Assembly: GCA_002224055.1 (NCBI GenBank)
Contig: AZLU01000042.1
Coordinates: 1 to 64,000, forward strand
DNA length: 64,000 nucleotides
Direction: 5' to 3'
From: Pezizomycotina sp. ARF18
Lineage: Eukaryota > Ascomycota
Position 1 is the stretch's first letter; every line of letters begins with the position of its first letter. A program made the translations under genes and the position numbers. The notes under the pieces are model-generated. The model saw nothing but the letters and a program-made list of their open reading frames with translations. It ran no database searches and was not told the origin of the DNA. Below, piece after piece: positions 38,639 to 51,332 of the stretch.

Positions 38639-41600
38639 CGGGTTCAAGCTTTGACATCGGACCCGATTGAAACTTATGAAACTTCATGCTAAACCAATCC
38701 GGACCCTTCCCGCTCGTCGGGGTGATGATCTTTCCGCTCAGGAACCAAGGTCTTTCCCCCGATGAAGCTAGCAACACCGACGTATGCAGGAACCTAGGCC
38801 AAATTTTCTCCAATATACCTCGGCGCGAGGTTCGAATCAAAGCATTCCATTACAGAATTCTTTCAATTCTTCTTTTCCTCGATTCATCGATCTAATGCTT
38901 CCTTCGTTTTTCTATGATTTGTCCATTTCGGGCTTTGTGACAGAATACTTTTAGGTACAGGTGTTTTTGCCTCTTGTGCTTAACAGTTTTCTATTCGTCT
39001 AGCTAGATACTTTGACAATCGCAATTTTGATCGACAGTTATACCTCATTCAATTAATTGTTTTGAATGTTGCCGTCGGCGTAAAATAATACATTTATTCC
39101 CTCTTGAGGGTCTTTTTTTTTTGTTCTAAAACAATTGGAAGGCGGTCAAGAGAAATTTTTTGTGTATAATTTCTTGCCACCGGGATTTCTTGGCCCTAAA
39201 CCGCACGTGCAGCAGACGCCATCGCCCACGCTCACATGCAATTCATCACCTCTCGTGCTCTCTCTACACCGAACGAACGTTCTTTTTGTTGTTTCGTACG
39301 GATAACGGGGATATCGTACGATAATACAATATATTATTATTAATGTTTCTCTTGATAACATAGGGCTGTTTTTTATAACACTCTTCTAGTTGATTCTCAG
39401 ACTGCCCTTTTTTCGAAACTTCGAAATCTTTTCCCTTAAGGCCTCCTATATTCGGTCTTCGCTGCCATTATCGCGAGCTATTGGACGATGCCCTTTCGAA
39501 GACGCAACCTTATATGATGCACTAGTCGTTTTCCATCCCTGCATGAAACAATTGGCAATGTCTCTGCTGTGGCTGTCTCGACGTGGCGGTTACACGTATA
39601 TATAGCCTGTTCACGAAGGAGTCTAGTTCATATTGAAATATCGGGGGGGGGGGGGGCTTCTTCGTTGAGATGTACTCTCTATATTGGTCATATTGTTAAT
39701 CAAACTGAAATGCCCTGGGTCCTGTAACAGTGAGAAAAAGCAGTGAACTCTATTGGACGTCTTTCATATTCCCTCTTACCCCGTTTTATATCGGTGGTAC
39801 CGAGAAAGAGTTAGAAGAGAGAAAGAGAGAAAAAGAGATTAGAGCAAAGGTTTTCCTTCTTATTCCAGAGCGAGAATTTTTTGGACGGAGGAAATTGCCA
39901 AAACGGTGGTGCTGTCCTTTCGGGAAGATCACTTCGTCCCTTCATGTCATCTTACTTAGGCTAGGTAGGCCCCAACAATTATTTTTTCTTCCCGAAGTTG
40001 AAGCGCGAGTACGTTTTGACGGGGCCTGCCAGCTTTCTTCACGAGTCGCGCCCTGATGAGCTCACTAGGAAAGTACAAGCAGCCGCTCGAAGTTCTGGAG
40101 ACTTCCTTCCAAGGCCCACATCATACCAATCATCGGCACTCAGGAACGGTGGCATACTTTGTGTCGTTTGACCCGGGATCCGCGCATCTCTAAATCTTAA
40201 ATATCTGGGGAAAGGAAAAGGAAAAAAAAAAGGAACAGTCCCATCTGCTTCAACGTTATATTAATTCTCAGTGATGAAACCCAGGGTCTGCGCGCTCGCC
40301 TTGATAGCTCGAGCGCAGCATGTTGTTGTGGAGAGCTCCTGCTGTGCATCCTGCAAAAATACCCTTCATAGTAACCGTCCCCTATACCATCCAACAAGAT
40401 AAGAGAGTATCATCTCATCATGACGGACGACCCTCGTGGTGTAAACACAGTATCTGGTCCGCTCTTTTCTCTCTCACAACTACTACTACTACTACTCTTT
40501 TTTTTTTTTTTGAAGTGAGACGGCGCTGTCTCAGGATATCAGACAAATTCTAACACTTTGCAATATAATCGTACTTTCTATAGAGGATCTGATAAAGGAA
40601 TATATTTTTAAATTAAAATCACCAGATTTTTTTCTTCTTCTTACAACTACTCTCATAAAGAGAATATATATATATAATGATGTGACAATGACCATCCTTT
40701 TTTTTTCTGTGTAGTTTTTTACTCTATTTAAATTTCAATTTGTTTGGAGACGATTAGTTCTCGTCTCGAGAGAAGAAGGACCCACTTTACCTGTTGGTTC
40801 TTCCCTTGATCCGTATATTAATTGCCGGCGCTCCCAAGCCAATTTGGAATTGAACCACCTTTCCGCTCGCCTCAAATAATTTGACATGTCCGGCATTCAA
40901 GGGAAGGCGCAGACGTCGACTGAACTTGCCCATGGTAAGCCTCATGGTTGAGTCGCAGTGCCTTCCTTCTTTGACAGGGAAGACAGGGCACACTGCAAGG
41001 TGGTGAGAACAGCGGTACGGCACGGGGGGAAACACCTTCCAGTTTCTGTTTGACAAAAAAATTGTTTACTCAAGCGAAAGTCGTTTTTGAAACATTTCCA
41101 CACACAAATTGCAAGGTGAGGTAAATACCATCAACAACATTTACGCAAATATGACAAAAGTTCGGAGTAAAATATGCAACATCGCGAAGAAAAAAGGAAA
41201 AAACTTTTTTTTCTCTCCTTCAATTAATGATGCGCAATAAAAAACTTTTACGCTGTGGAACCGCGTCTCGCTCCCAATCCGTGGTTCGCGTTCGGTAGTT
41301 GAATTCTTCAAACCCACCTACCTGGAAACTGTTACAAACCACCAAAGTTTACGGCTCTAAACCCTACGGTTAATTGCCAAAACGCTTGCCAGGTCTCGGG
41401 AAGATCTTACGCGTGTGAGAGGATGTTCACCAAAGTCGTTAGACTCGGCTAGATTCCTAGCGTATGGGATCAAAATTATATGGTCCTTTCGTATCACGTT
41501 ATAACATGATTGTTCGGTGGAATTGTTTATCGATAAATCAACATTCACAATCTAAGTTCGACTAAGGAAAGTGCTACCGTGGGCTCTGAAGATTAGCCTT

Positions 41601-43232
41601 GCTTCTGTGTTTTTCTTCACGGTGGTACCGAGATAGATTGAAATTACTCCTCCTTGCACGGAAGATTTTCTCTTCAAATGACCCTGGCAAAGAAGGAGAA
41701 AGATACATCACGAGCCCCCAATATACTCTCGTGGGGGATTGCTAAACAACTGGTCTTGAATGAAATAACAATCAGGCTAGAATAAAATTACGCTGAAAAG
41801 GCGTGCCGGTCAGGATTAGAATTCCAGTTAGAGAGGCCTGTCCCTGATTTCATCGGTTCATAAAGTGACCAGCGTCCTCAGGTGCTTAGCGTATACCACA
41901 GTTATTGGCTATCAGTGCTCTCTTTCAGAAGTTTACCAGGATGTACAACAGGAAAAAATAATTACAAAGAAAAAGTTCAGACTCACCCACCCCCATCTCC
42001 CAACAGTCCAGAGTTACAGAAGGGTATATACTCAGCCGGGGCTATTATAATAATACTACAACCCTAGGACGATGTGTGCCCTGAGCGCTGCAGGGCCGTC
42101 CGCAGTTCGGCCCACTCAATACGATGTGGTATCCGAAACGGACCAAAAAAGAAGAAAAAGTGGATTTCCGTCCTTGCGTGCCGTCCTGCGTCACGGGGCC
42201 ATCATTCTCTTGCAGCTTTACGGCACTGACTGGCCTGGAAGCTTTGTGGGGGCAAAAAACTGAGGCTGGTGCAAGGATGGGAATGCATGGCGCCTTGCAC
42301 CTTGCATGCGTTATCCGTTATTACTCCTCCTTGGTCCGCAAGGATGGCGTGGTGCGCTCTGTGACGAGAAACAGGCTGTCAGGTCATCCCGGGTTCTGTC
42401 CAAAACAAAAAAAAAAAGGCTGCTATGGATTAACTGTACCATCGCAAAATCCATAACTGCACTTTCATGGCTATACTACAGGCTAATGCTAGCTCAGAAC
42501 TCTACAGGCAATAATGGCGTAAGAAACCTAGTAACAAATCAATCTGAAGCAGGCTGCGTGGGATTGCGGTCGTTTAGAAGGACTGCGTAGTAGACCTGAG
42601 ACGACTGTTGTAGGTATGATGCTAGAGTAGGAACGCCATTGGTCATGGGGGAGAGCTACTGTCGAACTGACACAATTTTACGCAAGGGACCCACCTTCAA
42701 TATTAGCCACGGAAGAGCAGCTTGTCCCGCATGTACGCATGCTGAGCCGTTGGGGTTTTGCCCTCCTCAAGAGCTGAGCGTGGTATTTGTGCCCTCGCTC
42801 CCGTATCCCGAGGGATTTTTGCTACGTTTGATGAAATGGTAGTTCTGGTGCTGCATGCATGCGCAAGAATGCAACTTACGTCAACCCGTAAGGCTACAGG
42901 AAGGTAACGGATGCCAACGGATGGCGTCTCGACCTTCTAGAAGGGTCTAGGAAAAGTGTTTGAGGGAACCTTCCGGTATCTATATCGCCTATATTTCCCC
43001 TAACTCAAACTTGTGGAGAATCCGTCTTATGTTCCTATAAGACATACATCGGAGATATTGGTCGTAATTGGTGCGCATGTCCTTCAAGAAGAATCGACGA
43101 TCTCGTTGAGAATACGCGGTTAATATTAATAGCACAAGTCGAGCAATAAAAAAAAAAAAAAAGAAAAGGTCATGTACAAGGAGGCTTAGATACATGTCTC
43201 TGCTTGATTAACATAGGCACGCTTCCCTGGCC

Positions 43233-43258
43233 TTTTTTTTTTTTTTTTTTTTTTTTTT
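43233..43258. repeat. Poly-T run of 26 bases
   Basis: Homopolymer in intergenic DNA. A run of 20 A follows about 620 bases later (43883-43902). Confidence 0.85.
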
Positions 43259-43382
43259 CCGGCTATATATAGGTCCTCTCTTGTTATAGTGGCATGGTAA
43301 TCGTTCACGTCTTTGATCCTCTAGAGCTGGAATAATTGTGGCATCTGTAGACTTGAATGTCATATATATTAAAAAAATTATT

Positions 43383-43432
43383 GAGCGTAAGGGTTTACAG
43401 ATTAAATGAGCGTAAGGGTTTACATATTAAAT
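43383..43432. repeat. 25-bp tandem duplication
   Basis: Two head-to-tail copies of a 25-base unit starting GAGCGTAAGGGTTTACA, differing at one position. The first four bases of a third copy (GAGC) follow. This is a recent local duplication in non-coding DNA. Confidence 0.8.
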
Positions 43433-45748
43433 GAGCTATGGATGTATAAGTATACGTGAGGACGTTGATGCGGAGACCCCCCATCCCGCGCGGCCGCACC
43501 TCGTACGGGTGGAAAGACAGGATGCAAGTCATTTATAAAACACGACCTATAGCTATCGAGCTGAGAGAGTCAAACCTCTAGCGACATCTTCGGAACTGCA
43601 TGTGAAGCTGAGACAAGCAAAAATTCGCCTTCTAAATGAATTAGTTACCTCCGGGCCCCGTTGAAAACCCTATATTTAAACAAAATTTGTCTAAATCTAT
43701 AGCCGTGAAACCAGTATTAAGGCGTATGAAATAAAAGAACCGAACTTCTACATCGAACATTGCAAATATAGCTACGCTGTGAGTTTTTCCGAGGTTGTAC
43801 CGACCAGGCTCGAACTAAAAACCTCCGGAGATCTGACGGTTTTTAGCTATTTATCGCTATGTGTTACTGTAGACATGTCATGAAAAAAAAAAAAAAAAAA
43901 AACGGCATTAGCCTAAACGTCGAAGCTCAGACATTGATATATACATGCATGATAAAAGTGTGGTGATCTGAGCATTGTTTCAGCCATGTGGAACTGTCCA
44001 TCAGTTCGCTTCTTTTTATTGAAATGTTTCAGACGAGACGAGGTGGTCAAAATTTAGCAGCAAAGCAGCTTCATAATTACAGGGACTAATAATAGGAAGC
44101 GAGCAGTGAATGATAAGTATGGCAATATACCGTAGCAATTACGTACAGAGTCTCTCATATACTACAGCACTGTAACTTGGTAGGGGAAAAACCACAAGTT
44201 AGATATCGCCATCAATAATATTATATCATGATGCCCCCTAAATTCCGACGCGAGATGGCATGTTTCACTATGCCGCATGCTGGTGAACGGATAACAGGAA
44301 AGAAGCGACTTTAGTGCGACATTAATTCGACCGTCACACCGGTATGATCATCCTGAATCTCCATCTATTGAACTTATTATGGTTAGTATTCACGTGGAGG
44401 ATAAAACTGACGGCTTTCTGTTTGAATGTCCCGCGAAGAAAATTCTTGTGGTTCATGTGGGGACTTGGGCCATCTGGAACAAATTTCGATCAATCCTGTA
44501 AATCGATTTCCGCATTTTAATTCAGCGATTCAGAAGCCGAGAAAACTTGCAATTACGATCATACAAAGGAACATGTTATAACATTAGCTTCTAACACGAT
44601 TTCCGCTTCTTTTAATATATAACGCAATGCAAAAAAAGGACTAACTGTGAGTACCTAACTCAGCACTGCGGTTTTGTTAGGTCCAGCCTTACGTTCTGAT
44701 TAAAAACACTCACTTCATGCGGATAATTAACCGGGACAGGGTTACGTTTTAGCGAAGCGAAAAGGTCTTTTAAAACCGATCGATATATACGTATACAACT
44801 TCCCTTCCGTCTTTATTTATAAAGCTCCACGAACGCCTTCTGAAAACGTATCATGGCGTCACGTATATATTGCAGCATGATGCTGAGCTCCGCAATAACA
44901 ATATTCTTTACTTAACAATCCGATTGAAAGGGCCGCGATCAGCAATTTAATATAATGATTTGGAAATATATATTGCAGTAACAGACAACAGCTTTATCGA
45001 TAACGGTGCACGAGTCAGGTCATTTCATGTGCAATTATGACACTCAGTCATCGAGATGTTGCAGTGTGCCGTTACTTGCCGTATATTCAGCCAGCTTTTA
45101 GATGTGCCTATATGACATACTGGAAATTAGACGAAGAATATATAGGATAAATAATCGCAAGCCTGCCTAACGTATAATGTCCGAAATAACAGATATAGCT
45201 ATGACTAACGGGAACAACGTTTGGTAAAAATTGCACCGATCGATCTGATACGCTAATGACGATATGGGGTATCGCTTAAGAGACGTTGCTAATGGAAAGG
45301 TCATATTCAATTAAAGTAAGAATAGCCGGCTACGGAGTTAGCAAGTTACATTTTGAAGCAAATGTCAAGCCTAAGGGTTAGAATATGCTACAGTAACGAA
45401 GCAGAAATACAAGATTGCATTGGTAATAATTGAATGAGCTATATAAGTTTGTCGACATTTCTTTACGTTTTCATACTCAAGGATAAGGGGAAATGGTAAC
45501 ATCGCGCACTAAGATCCATGGTATTACGGATAGAACTTGAAGGAGATCATCTAATGACAGGCTGGCTTTTAATTTGCTTCAAGACTTAAACTAACTTAAA
45601 GCCACCGTAATATGAGTGTATAATTTCATCACGAAGTTAGAAATTTGACGCAACGTTATTCTCTATTTAAGTGCTTTTATAGCGAGCTCTTTATAGCTAG
45701 TGATACAGGTGGACCAGTTAACTTGTTGTGGACCTTACTAGTTACAAT

Positions 45749-46761
45749 CTAAAGATCAAACTTTTGTCCCACGATCTCTTCACTGAGTTCCCAAAGCTTG
45801 TTGGCATTTTCTAGACCTGAGGCCCATTCGTTCATAACTTCGCCGAAATGGCAGTCTAACAGATATGCGCCATTGCGTTCTTCGATTGATGGATCGAACG
45901 CTGCAACAGTAGTTGTCGAGGCACCCTCCGGAATGCTCTTCATATCTGGAACGATCTTTACGAGTGCGTCGAACTCCTCGTCCTCCATGTGGCGGCTGAG
46001 ATTCGTGCGTATACCGCCGGGTGGAGACTGAAGGAATAAATGCCTTTAGGACCAAGCCTATCGGCAAGGGCGATGGAGAAGAGGATGTTTGCTGTCTTCG
46101 CTTGGCCGTACGCTTCCCATTTGTCGTAAACTGCGCCATCTTGGAAGTTGTAGTCGTCAAACCTAACGGGCCCGCGCCTATGGCCGACGCTACTAATATT
46201 GACTATCCTAGATCCTTTGCCGGCACCGAGGATCTTGTTGATGATGAGGTTTGTAAACAAGAAGTGCCCGATGTGATTAGTTCCAAATTGGGACTCAATA
46301 CCATCGACTGTCTTTGACCACGGAGCGGCCATAACCGCGGCGTTGTTAACGAGGACGTCGATATTCTCCTTGTAAGAGTTTACCTCTTCGGCAGCTTTCC
46401 GGACCGAAGACTGGTCACTAAGGTCGAGATCGAGCATTCGGGTCTCAACCGATGGATTTTCCTTTTTCAGGACCTCCTGAGTCTCAACTCTTTAGCATGT
46501 GAGCGACCAGCAAGGATGATGAGGGCTGGGTTGTGCTTGATAATGGCACGACAAAAGTCGGCACCGATGCCACCTTGAGTAACACCAGTGACGAGGACTA
46601 AGTTAAATAGCACCGTTAGTTATCAGTTGTAGAGCAGATAAAACCACTAAAAGGCTACCAATTAGGATGGGGAACCTACCAACTTTGCCGTTTATTCTAT
46701 CCTTAAGGTATTCGGCGACTTCATCGTCGGTAGTGTGGGTCGACCATTCTTTGACAGACAT
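45749..46761 (-). CDS. Short-chain dehydrogenase/reductase, classical SDR (frame-broken)
   Basis: NAD(P)-dependent oxidoreductase of about 310 residues, similar to fungal retinol-dehydrogenase-like SDRs. Start MSVKEWSTHTTDDEV at 46761. Exon 1 is 82 bases, the intron is 46598-46679 (GTAGGT..CTTAG, GCTAAC-type branch), and it joins GKV to VLVTG. Next come the cofactor site TGVTQGGIG (near 46570), LDLDLSDQSSV (46400-46435), VLVNNAAVM (near 46340), the catalytic Ser in IVNISSVGHRRG (near 46200) and YGQAKTAN (YxxxK, near 46105). HPGGIRTNLSRHMEDEEF spans the last frame change (46018), and the end is EEIVGQKFDL. Only two breaks occur (near 46490 and 46018), each one missing base; at 46018 GGG reads GG. 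All active-site residues are present. It lies 2.2 kb downstream of the phenol hydroxylase, on the same strand. Confidence 0.9.
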
Positions 46762-48936
46762 TTTTAGTAGGGTGTAGGAATATGTGGAATAGCCGTGATA
46801 TTTTGGGTTATAAGCTGCGAATACGTAGTGCAGTTGAAGAGCTTGGATGATATCTAAGGCGGAGATGCTGAACTGAATATTCTCGAGATGAGGGGATAAA
46901 TCCCCTCTCTATATTTTCGTCATCAAAAGTATTGAAGTTTCTAGCATGCAGCTGCATACCTACTAGCTCGTTAGTATAGCTAATAACATCAATGCTAAGT
47001 TAAGCTTCGCCCTAAGCCTAGAGACTAGGAATGAATCTAAACATCCGCAAGCATCCGCAATTAGCAACTGATTTCTGAAAATAATTTTATTCCCAATTAA
47101 ACACTGCTAATGCCCATCCAAAACAGTGTGCTTGCGTTTGTAGTGGGTATTTTTGCGTTGTTTTGCCGTAGCTATACCTAAAGTCCGCACTAAGCCCGCT
47201 ACTTCCTTGACCCCTGTATTTCTTTCCCACGGTTTTCACCGATGGCCAATAAGCTACCGTTTTCGCTCGCTTCCTTGGTCCGAGATCAACCACAGAAGCG
47301 TGAAACCTGCTCTTTTCGGTTGACACGGTCGGCAGCTTTTGATGAACCGTTGAGGCTGATCCTGCAATGCGCATGCGCGGGTTCTGAGTAAGATGTTCCG
47401 ATTTTAGGGTTCTCATTACTTTCCCTTGGAACACTGTTTTCGGTATTAAGGTGGCTCGGAAGCTAGAGCCGCACTAGCCGGCTTTAGCGTGGAGATAGAT
47501 AGTAGTCCTCCGAATTTCAAGACCGTATTCTGCACATGTTATATCGAGGATGACTTCGCGAACAAGGAATGTGTAGAACGAATACGACTGCTTTCTTTCC
47601 CTCCTGTCTTCCTGTCTGGTTTTTTTCCCAGAGCTTTGTTGACACGTGGAAGAACTCTCCTCATTAAGGCAGGAACTATAATCAATGATTAATCCATGAT
47701 GAATTGAACTATCAAGCGACGTTACATTGAACGGAATATAGAAGAGAATGAGAGCGTATGTGGAAAGTGGGCTGTTGCACGTTTCGCGGCCGAGCTTTAC
47801 TGGCATTCTAGAAAAATGATTTTTAATATGAAAATGCAGAGCGGTTTCATGCCATAAAGACTACACGCTTTAACACAATGCAGACAAACATGATATCCTT
47901 GAACGCTCAACTGCCAGCTTTGCAGCCCCTCGAACGTACATAAGTAGACTGGTTCCGAACTGGTCACTAATTCGCTTGCATTAATTCGCACGTCATGAAA
48001 TCATCGCTCCAACAAAAATCTCATGTTACGTTGTGGATCCATCAGTTGTTCGGCTATCTCTAAAACCTTAAAATTGAGAACTTGATGTTCGCTAGTCAAG
48101 AGAATAAATCGCGATAAGGATACTGGCGGCCCAACCGAGCAGCGCCGCAGCTCCGCTTTCGATAATAGTAGGATATAATTCAAAGGTCTATTCAGATGCT
48201 TAGAAGCAAAGAGCAATCTACAACAACTAGCTTGAAAAGATCGCTACTTGATCAATCCGGTAAATAGATATAGATAGATGTTACCATGATGTATTGGAGA
48301 TGTTAACCGGAAAAATATGAGGCAAGGCTTGAATTCCCTATACGATATTATAATACAGATATAGTGAATCACTAATGTGCATAAATTAACTACTAAAAGG
48401 ATATATATCATACCTGCAGAGTATCCTCGAAGAAATTCAGATTGCTCTTAATTTTTCTGGGCGATCGTTTTGTTAATCTGGTACTTTAAGTTACACAAGT
48501 TTTCACCTGCAGGGCACCTCCTTTTCGGTAAAACGTTATCATTATATATACAATATTCCTTCTAAGGACACGAAAATTGTACAAAGTTAGGAAATAGAAA
48601 GAAGAAAGTGATGGAAAAGACAAGAAAGCATAGTACTTATTGGGCGAGGGAAAAGAAAAAGAAAATAAAAAGACGAAGTATCGCGCTGTACCGAGTATTC
48701 TGCATTCTTCTAAGCCTGGTTAAATTATCAAAAATTGATATATAAAGAACACTTTCTAGAATAGGGTCAAAAAGATACCCAACAATGTAAATGGAAGGCC
48801 CGATACAAAAGAATATCGTCCTAGCACGTAGCGCTGGGATGGATTTTGGCATTAAACCTGAAGCTACTGATAAGTACCAGTAAGGAATTTTTGTTTCTGA
48901 AAGAAATCCTTTTATTTACCCGAGAACATCAGGGAC
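46762..48936. other. Intergenic region between SDR and phenol hydroxylase
   Basis: It holds the SDR promoter (46762-47000) and the downstream region of the phenol hydroxylase. Minus-strand open frames at 47087-47434 and 47474-47806 have near-coding composition but match no family I know. No repeat or RNA gene was seen. Confidence 0.5.
46890..46907 (-). promoter_or_regulatory. Palindrome of two stress-element-like cores upstream of the SDR
   Basis: GAGGGGA TAAA TCCCCTC, a perfect 7-bp inverted repeat, lies about 130 bases upstream of the SDR start codon. On the coding strand it is preceded by AAATATAGA. AGGGG/CCCCT is the core of fungal stress-response elements bound by C2H2 factors of the Msn2/4 type, and two cores facing each other fit a regulatory site. 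Identification rests on position and motif only. Confidence 0.45.
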
Positions 48937-51332
48937 CTAGAGCTTCGCTGGAGACGTGCTTCTGCTCCTGGGTGGCGTTACTATCCCGGTCACTTCATCG
49001 TTTTTGTTTCCGGTACTACTGACCATGAATTGTTTAAAATATCCTTCCAATGCCAATGCGGCCTGCTTGCCGTTTGAAAGGTTAGCGACACAAGCGATGT
49101 ATCCGTCCGGTCTGACGAGAATGGCAGCGCCGTCATCCACATTGATACCGTATTTGGTATGCGTAGCAGCATTTGCCGGCGCGTCCGGTGCCCATATCAG
49201 ATCCTTCACCTCGTCTGCAAAGACTAAGTCGCCATGCCTGACAAATAGTTTCGGCAGGTCAGAGATCTCTATATCCGCCCTCTTCGACGCCATCACAAGC
49301 GCGACTGAGAAGAACTTGCTATCCGGGTTCGTCCGCTCATGGTAAGAGATGTCCCGCTTTTCACGCGGCGAATATTTGAAACGAGAGTAGAATGAGCCGG
49401 AGGAATCCAAGTATCCAGCGAATGGCGCGAGGGACTCGCCATTTCGACCCGAGAAGACGAATATCCTCCAGGCGCCGTTGGCGTCAATTTCCTGCTCAAG
49501 TTGTACCCTATTCGCGTCGGTTACCCGGGTTACTGTAGCTTGTGGTAACATCCGTCCAGGCGTTAGTTTCAATCCGGGATATTGAACGTGGCGCTGAATC
49601 CCTGTACCGAGGGGAGTAAGGTTTCTCCAGCAGATTGAAAACATTGTTAAGGTATCGAACACCGTAGCCAGATGTAAACTCGCAGGCCTCCCTGAACGTT
49701 TCGAAGAACTGGTTGGCCGACGAAGCATCGCCTTCCTCGTGGAGGCGTGCATATCGTGTGCTTTTGGTCCTTTTCCAGAGAATAATGCAGCGTACTTGTT
49801 ATCGAACTCTAGCAGTTTATCGGCGACGGAGCGCCGTTCGCTTTCGTACGTCTTCAAGATAGACCGGTCGGCAAAGTTCTGCTCGACGAGGTGTATCTTC
49901 CATGCTAGGTTCAGGGCGTCGAGGAATGCAGTGTTCATTCCTGACCTGCCTTGGGCTATTCCAGTTATGTTCGTTAGCCTTGAGCCCGCCTATGTATAAG
50001 CTGGAAATAGTTTCATCAAGAGAGGAAAGCATACGCTGTGAGTATGAGTGGCATCACCACCAACAAAACTCTGTCGTCGCAGCCACTATAGTGCTCAGCA
50101 ACGCCTTGTCCGATAGGGTATACGGAGTACCACTCCACGCTCTCCACTCAATATAGTATGGGCTCAAGATCTTCTTCGCGATAGCTTGGACTTCTTCCGC
50201 AGAAGTTTTCCGCGCTGCAGCACGGTATTGAGAGGCTTCCTCCGGTGTAGCACTCTTCGGTGGAGACGGCAATTGAATATAAAGCCGGCACATATCCTGC
50301 TCACGTGGTATTACCATGATGGAGCCGTGAGCAGACCTTATAGTACATTTCATCTATATTTCGGAGACCATTAGATTAGTTATAATAGAAAAGCAGACAT
50401 GGAATAAAAAGAGTAATATAGGCCAACCTTGATATCGGGGTAATCTGTTTGCATCTTCCCGTCCATAACCGCCCAGATAAATTCCGTCGGGTCTTTGTAC
50501 AGCATTTTAATGCCCAACTTGTCTCTGACAAAGCTTTTGGCGCCTTCCGCACCAAAGAGATACTTTGATCTTATAGTCCTCTTTTCTTTACCGACGCCGC
50601 CGCCCATTTGCGTGGCGCCTTCCATATGCTGTATTTCTACCTTAACGGGATAGTTGGTATTTGTGTTCTCGACATTGAAATCTGTGATGGTCCATGGCCG
50701 TAGTACTTCGGTGCCGTTCTCCTTCATATCATCGAGGAAAACCCGCTCAATCCTTCCCTGATGTAATAATGTCGTCCAGTTGTACCTCGTATCGATGAAG
50801 TCTGGACAAGAGGGGTGCGTACCCACACGCTTAATACCGTCAGCATCAACACGTCCGCTGTGTGGAGCGCGACTCTCCCGTGGCCATTCTCCCAGAAAGC
50901 GACCTGGAAAATACGCGCGGGTTTGTGCGCCATTATAGCGCTCTTTAGTCCCATGTTCTTTAGCAGCTCGAGCGACCGTGGCTGGATGCCGTCCGCGCGA
51001 CCGCACGGCGTGGGCTCCGGGCGGTTATCGATGTGTAGGATCTTGTACGACCACCGCGTCAGCAGCGTCGAGAGCATAAGACCGCAGGGGCCGGCGCCGA
51101 CAATAACGATATCATAGAACTCGTCGGGTGTGCCGCTAGTCTCTAAGGGCGCTCCCTGGAGAGTACCGAAGGTTGCAACCGGTTTCTCTTGTACGTTCTC
51201 GGCCATGGCGATGGTGGATTTCTCTTCGATGGTACCGCTCGTAGCTGGTCTACCGTCTTTAGATTGCTTGCTGCTACGGCGTTCTCTTCTTTCCTTAAAT
51301 TTCGCCTTGATGAGGGAATCGATACCACACAT
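48937..51332 (-). CDS. Phenol 2-monooxygenase-type FAD hydroxylase (frame-broken)
   Basis: Flavoprotein aromatic hydroxylase that uses NADPH and O2 to add an ortho hydroxyl, giving catechol-type products. Start [12 protein letters not shown] at 51332; MAENVQEK at 51206 is an alternative. Domain order: FAD fold [14 protein letters not shown] (near 51090) with [27 protein letters not shown] (near 50770); [19 protein letters not shown] (near 50530-50570); introns at 50354-50427 and 49956-50034; [14 protein letters not shown] and the second FAD motif GGDATHTHS (near 50050); [17 protein letters not shown] (49890-49940); then the thioredoxin-like C-terminal domain with [17 protein letters not shown] and [10 protein letters not shown]-type [10 protein letters not shown] (near 49090). 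About 670 residues, normal for the family. At least seven frame changes, each explicable by one lost base (for example near 50143, 50068, 49948 and 49750). No stop interrupts a piece by substitution. The exact substrate is unknown. Confidence 0.9.

Larger units (their letters stand above)
28051..45748. other. 17.7 kb without a recognisable gene
   Basis: The largest empty stretch of the window. Base composition is mixed: pyrimidine-rich and AT-rich parts alternate with blocks of near-coding composition (38385-38900, 40740-41060, 42060-42860). Translation of those blocks on both strands, allowing frame changes, gave nothing I recognise. The short open frames look random. Homopolymers are frequent. 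Small structures at 33355-33374, 38615-38638 and 43383-43432 are listed separately. No tRNA, rRNA or intact transposon was seen. Confidence 0.5.

Noticed and set aside
38829-38838. GGTTCGAATC, like a tRNA B box (a second copy at 61019-61028)
   Set aside because: No A box, anticodon arm or acceptor stem can be folded around either copy.
48956-49345. 129-codon frame on the plus strand opposite the phenol hydroxylase
   Set aside because: Antisense shadow of the conserved C-terminal domain on the minus strand.
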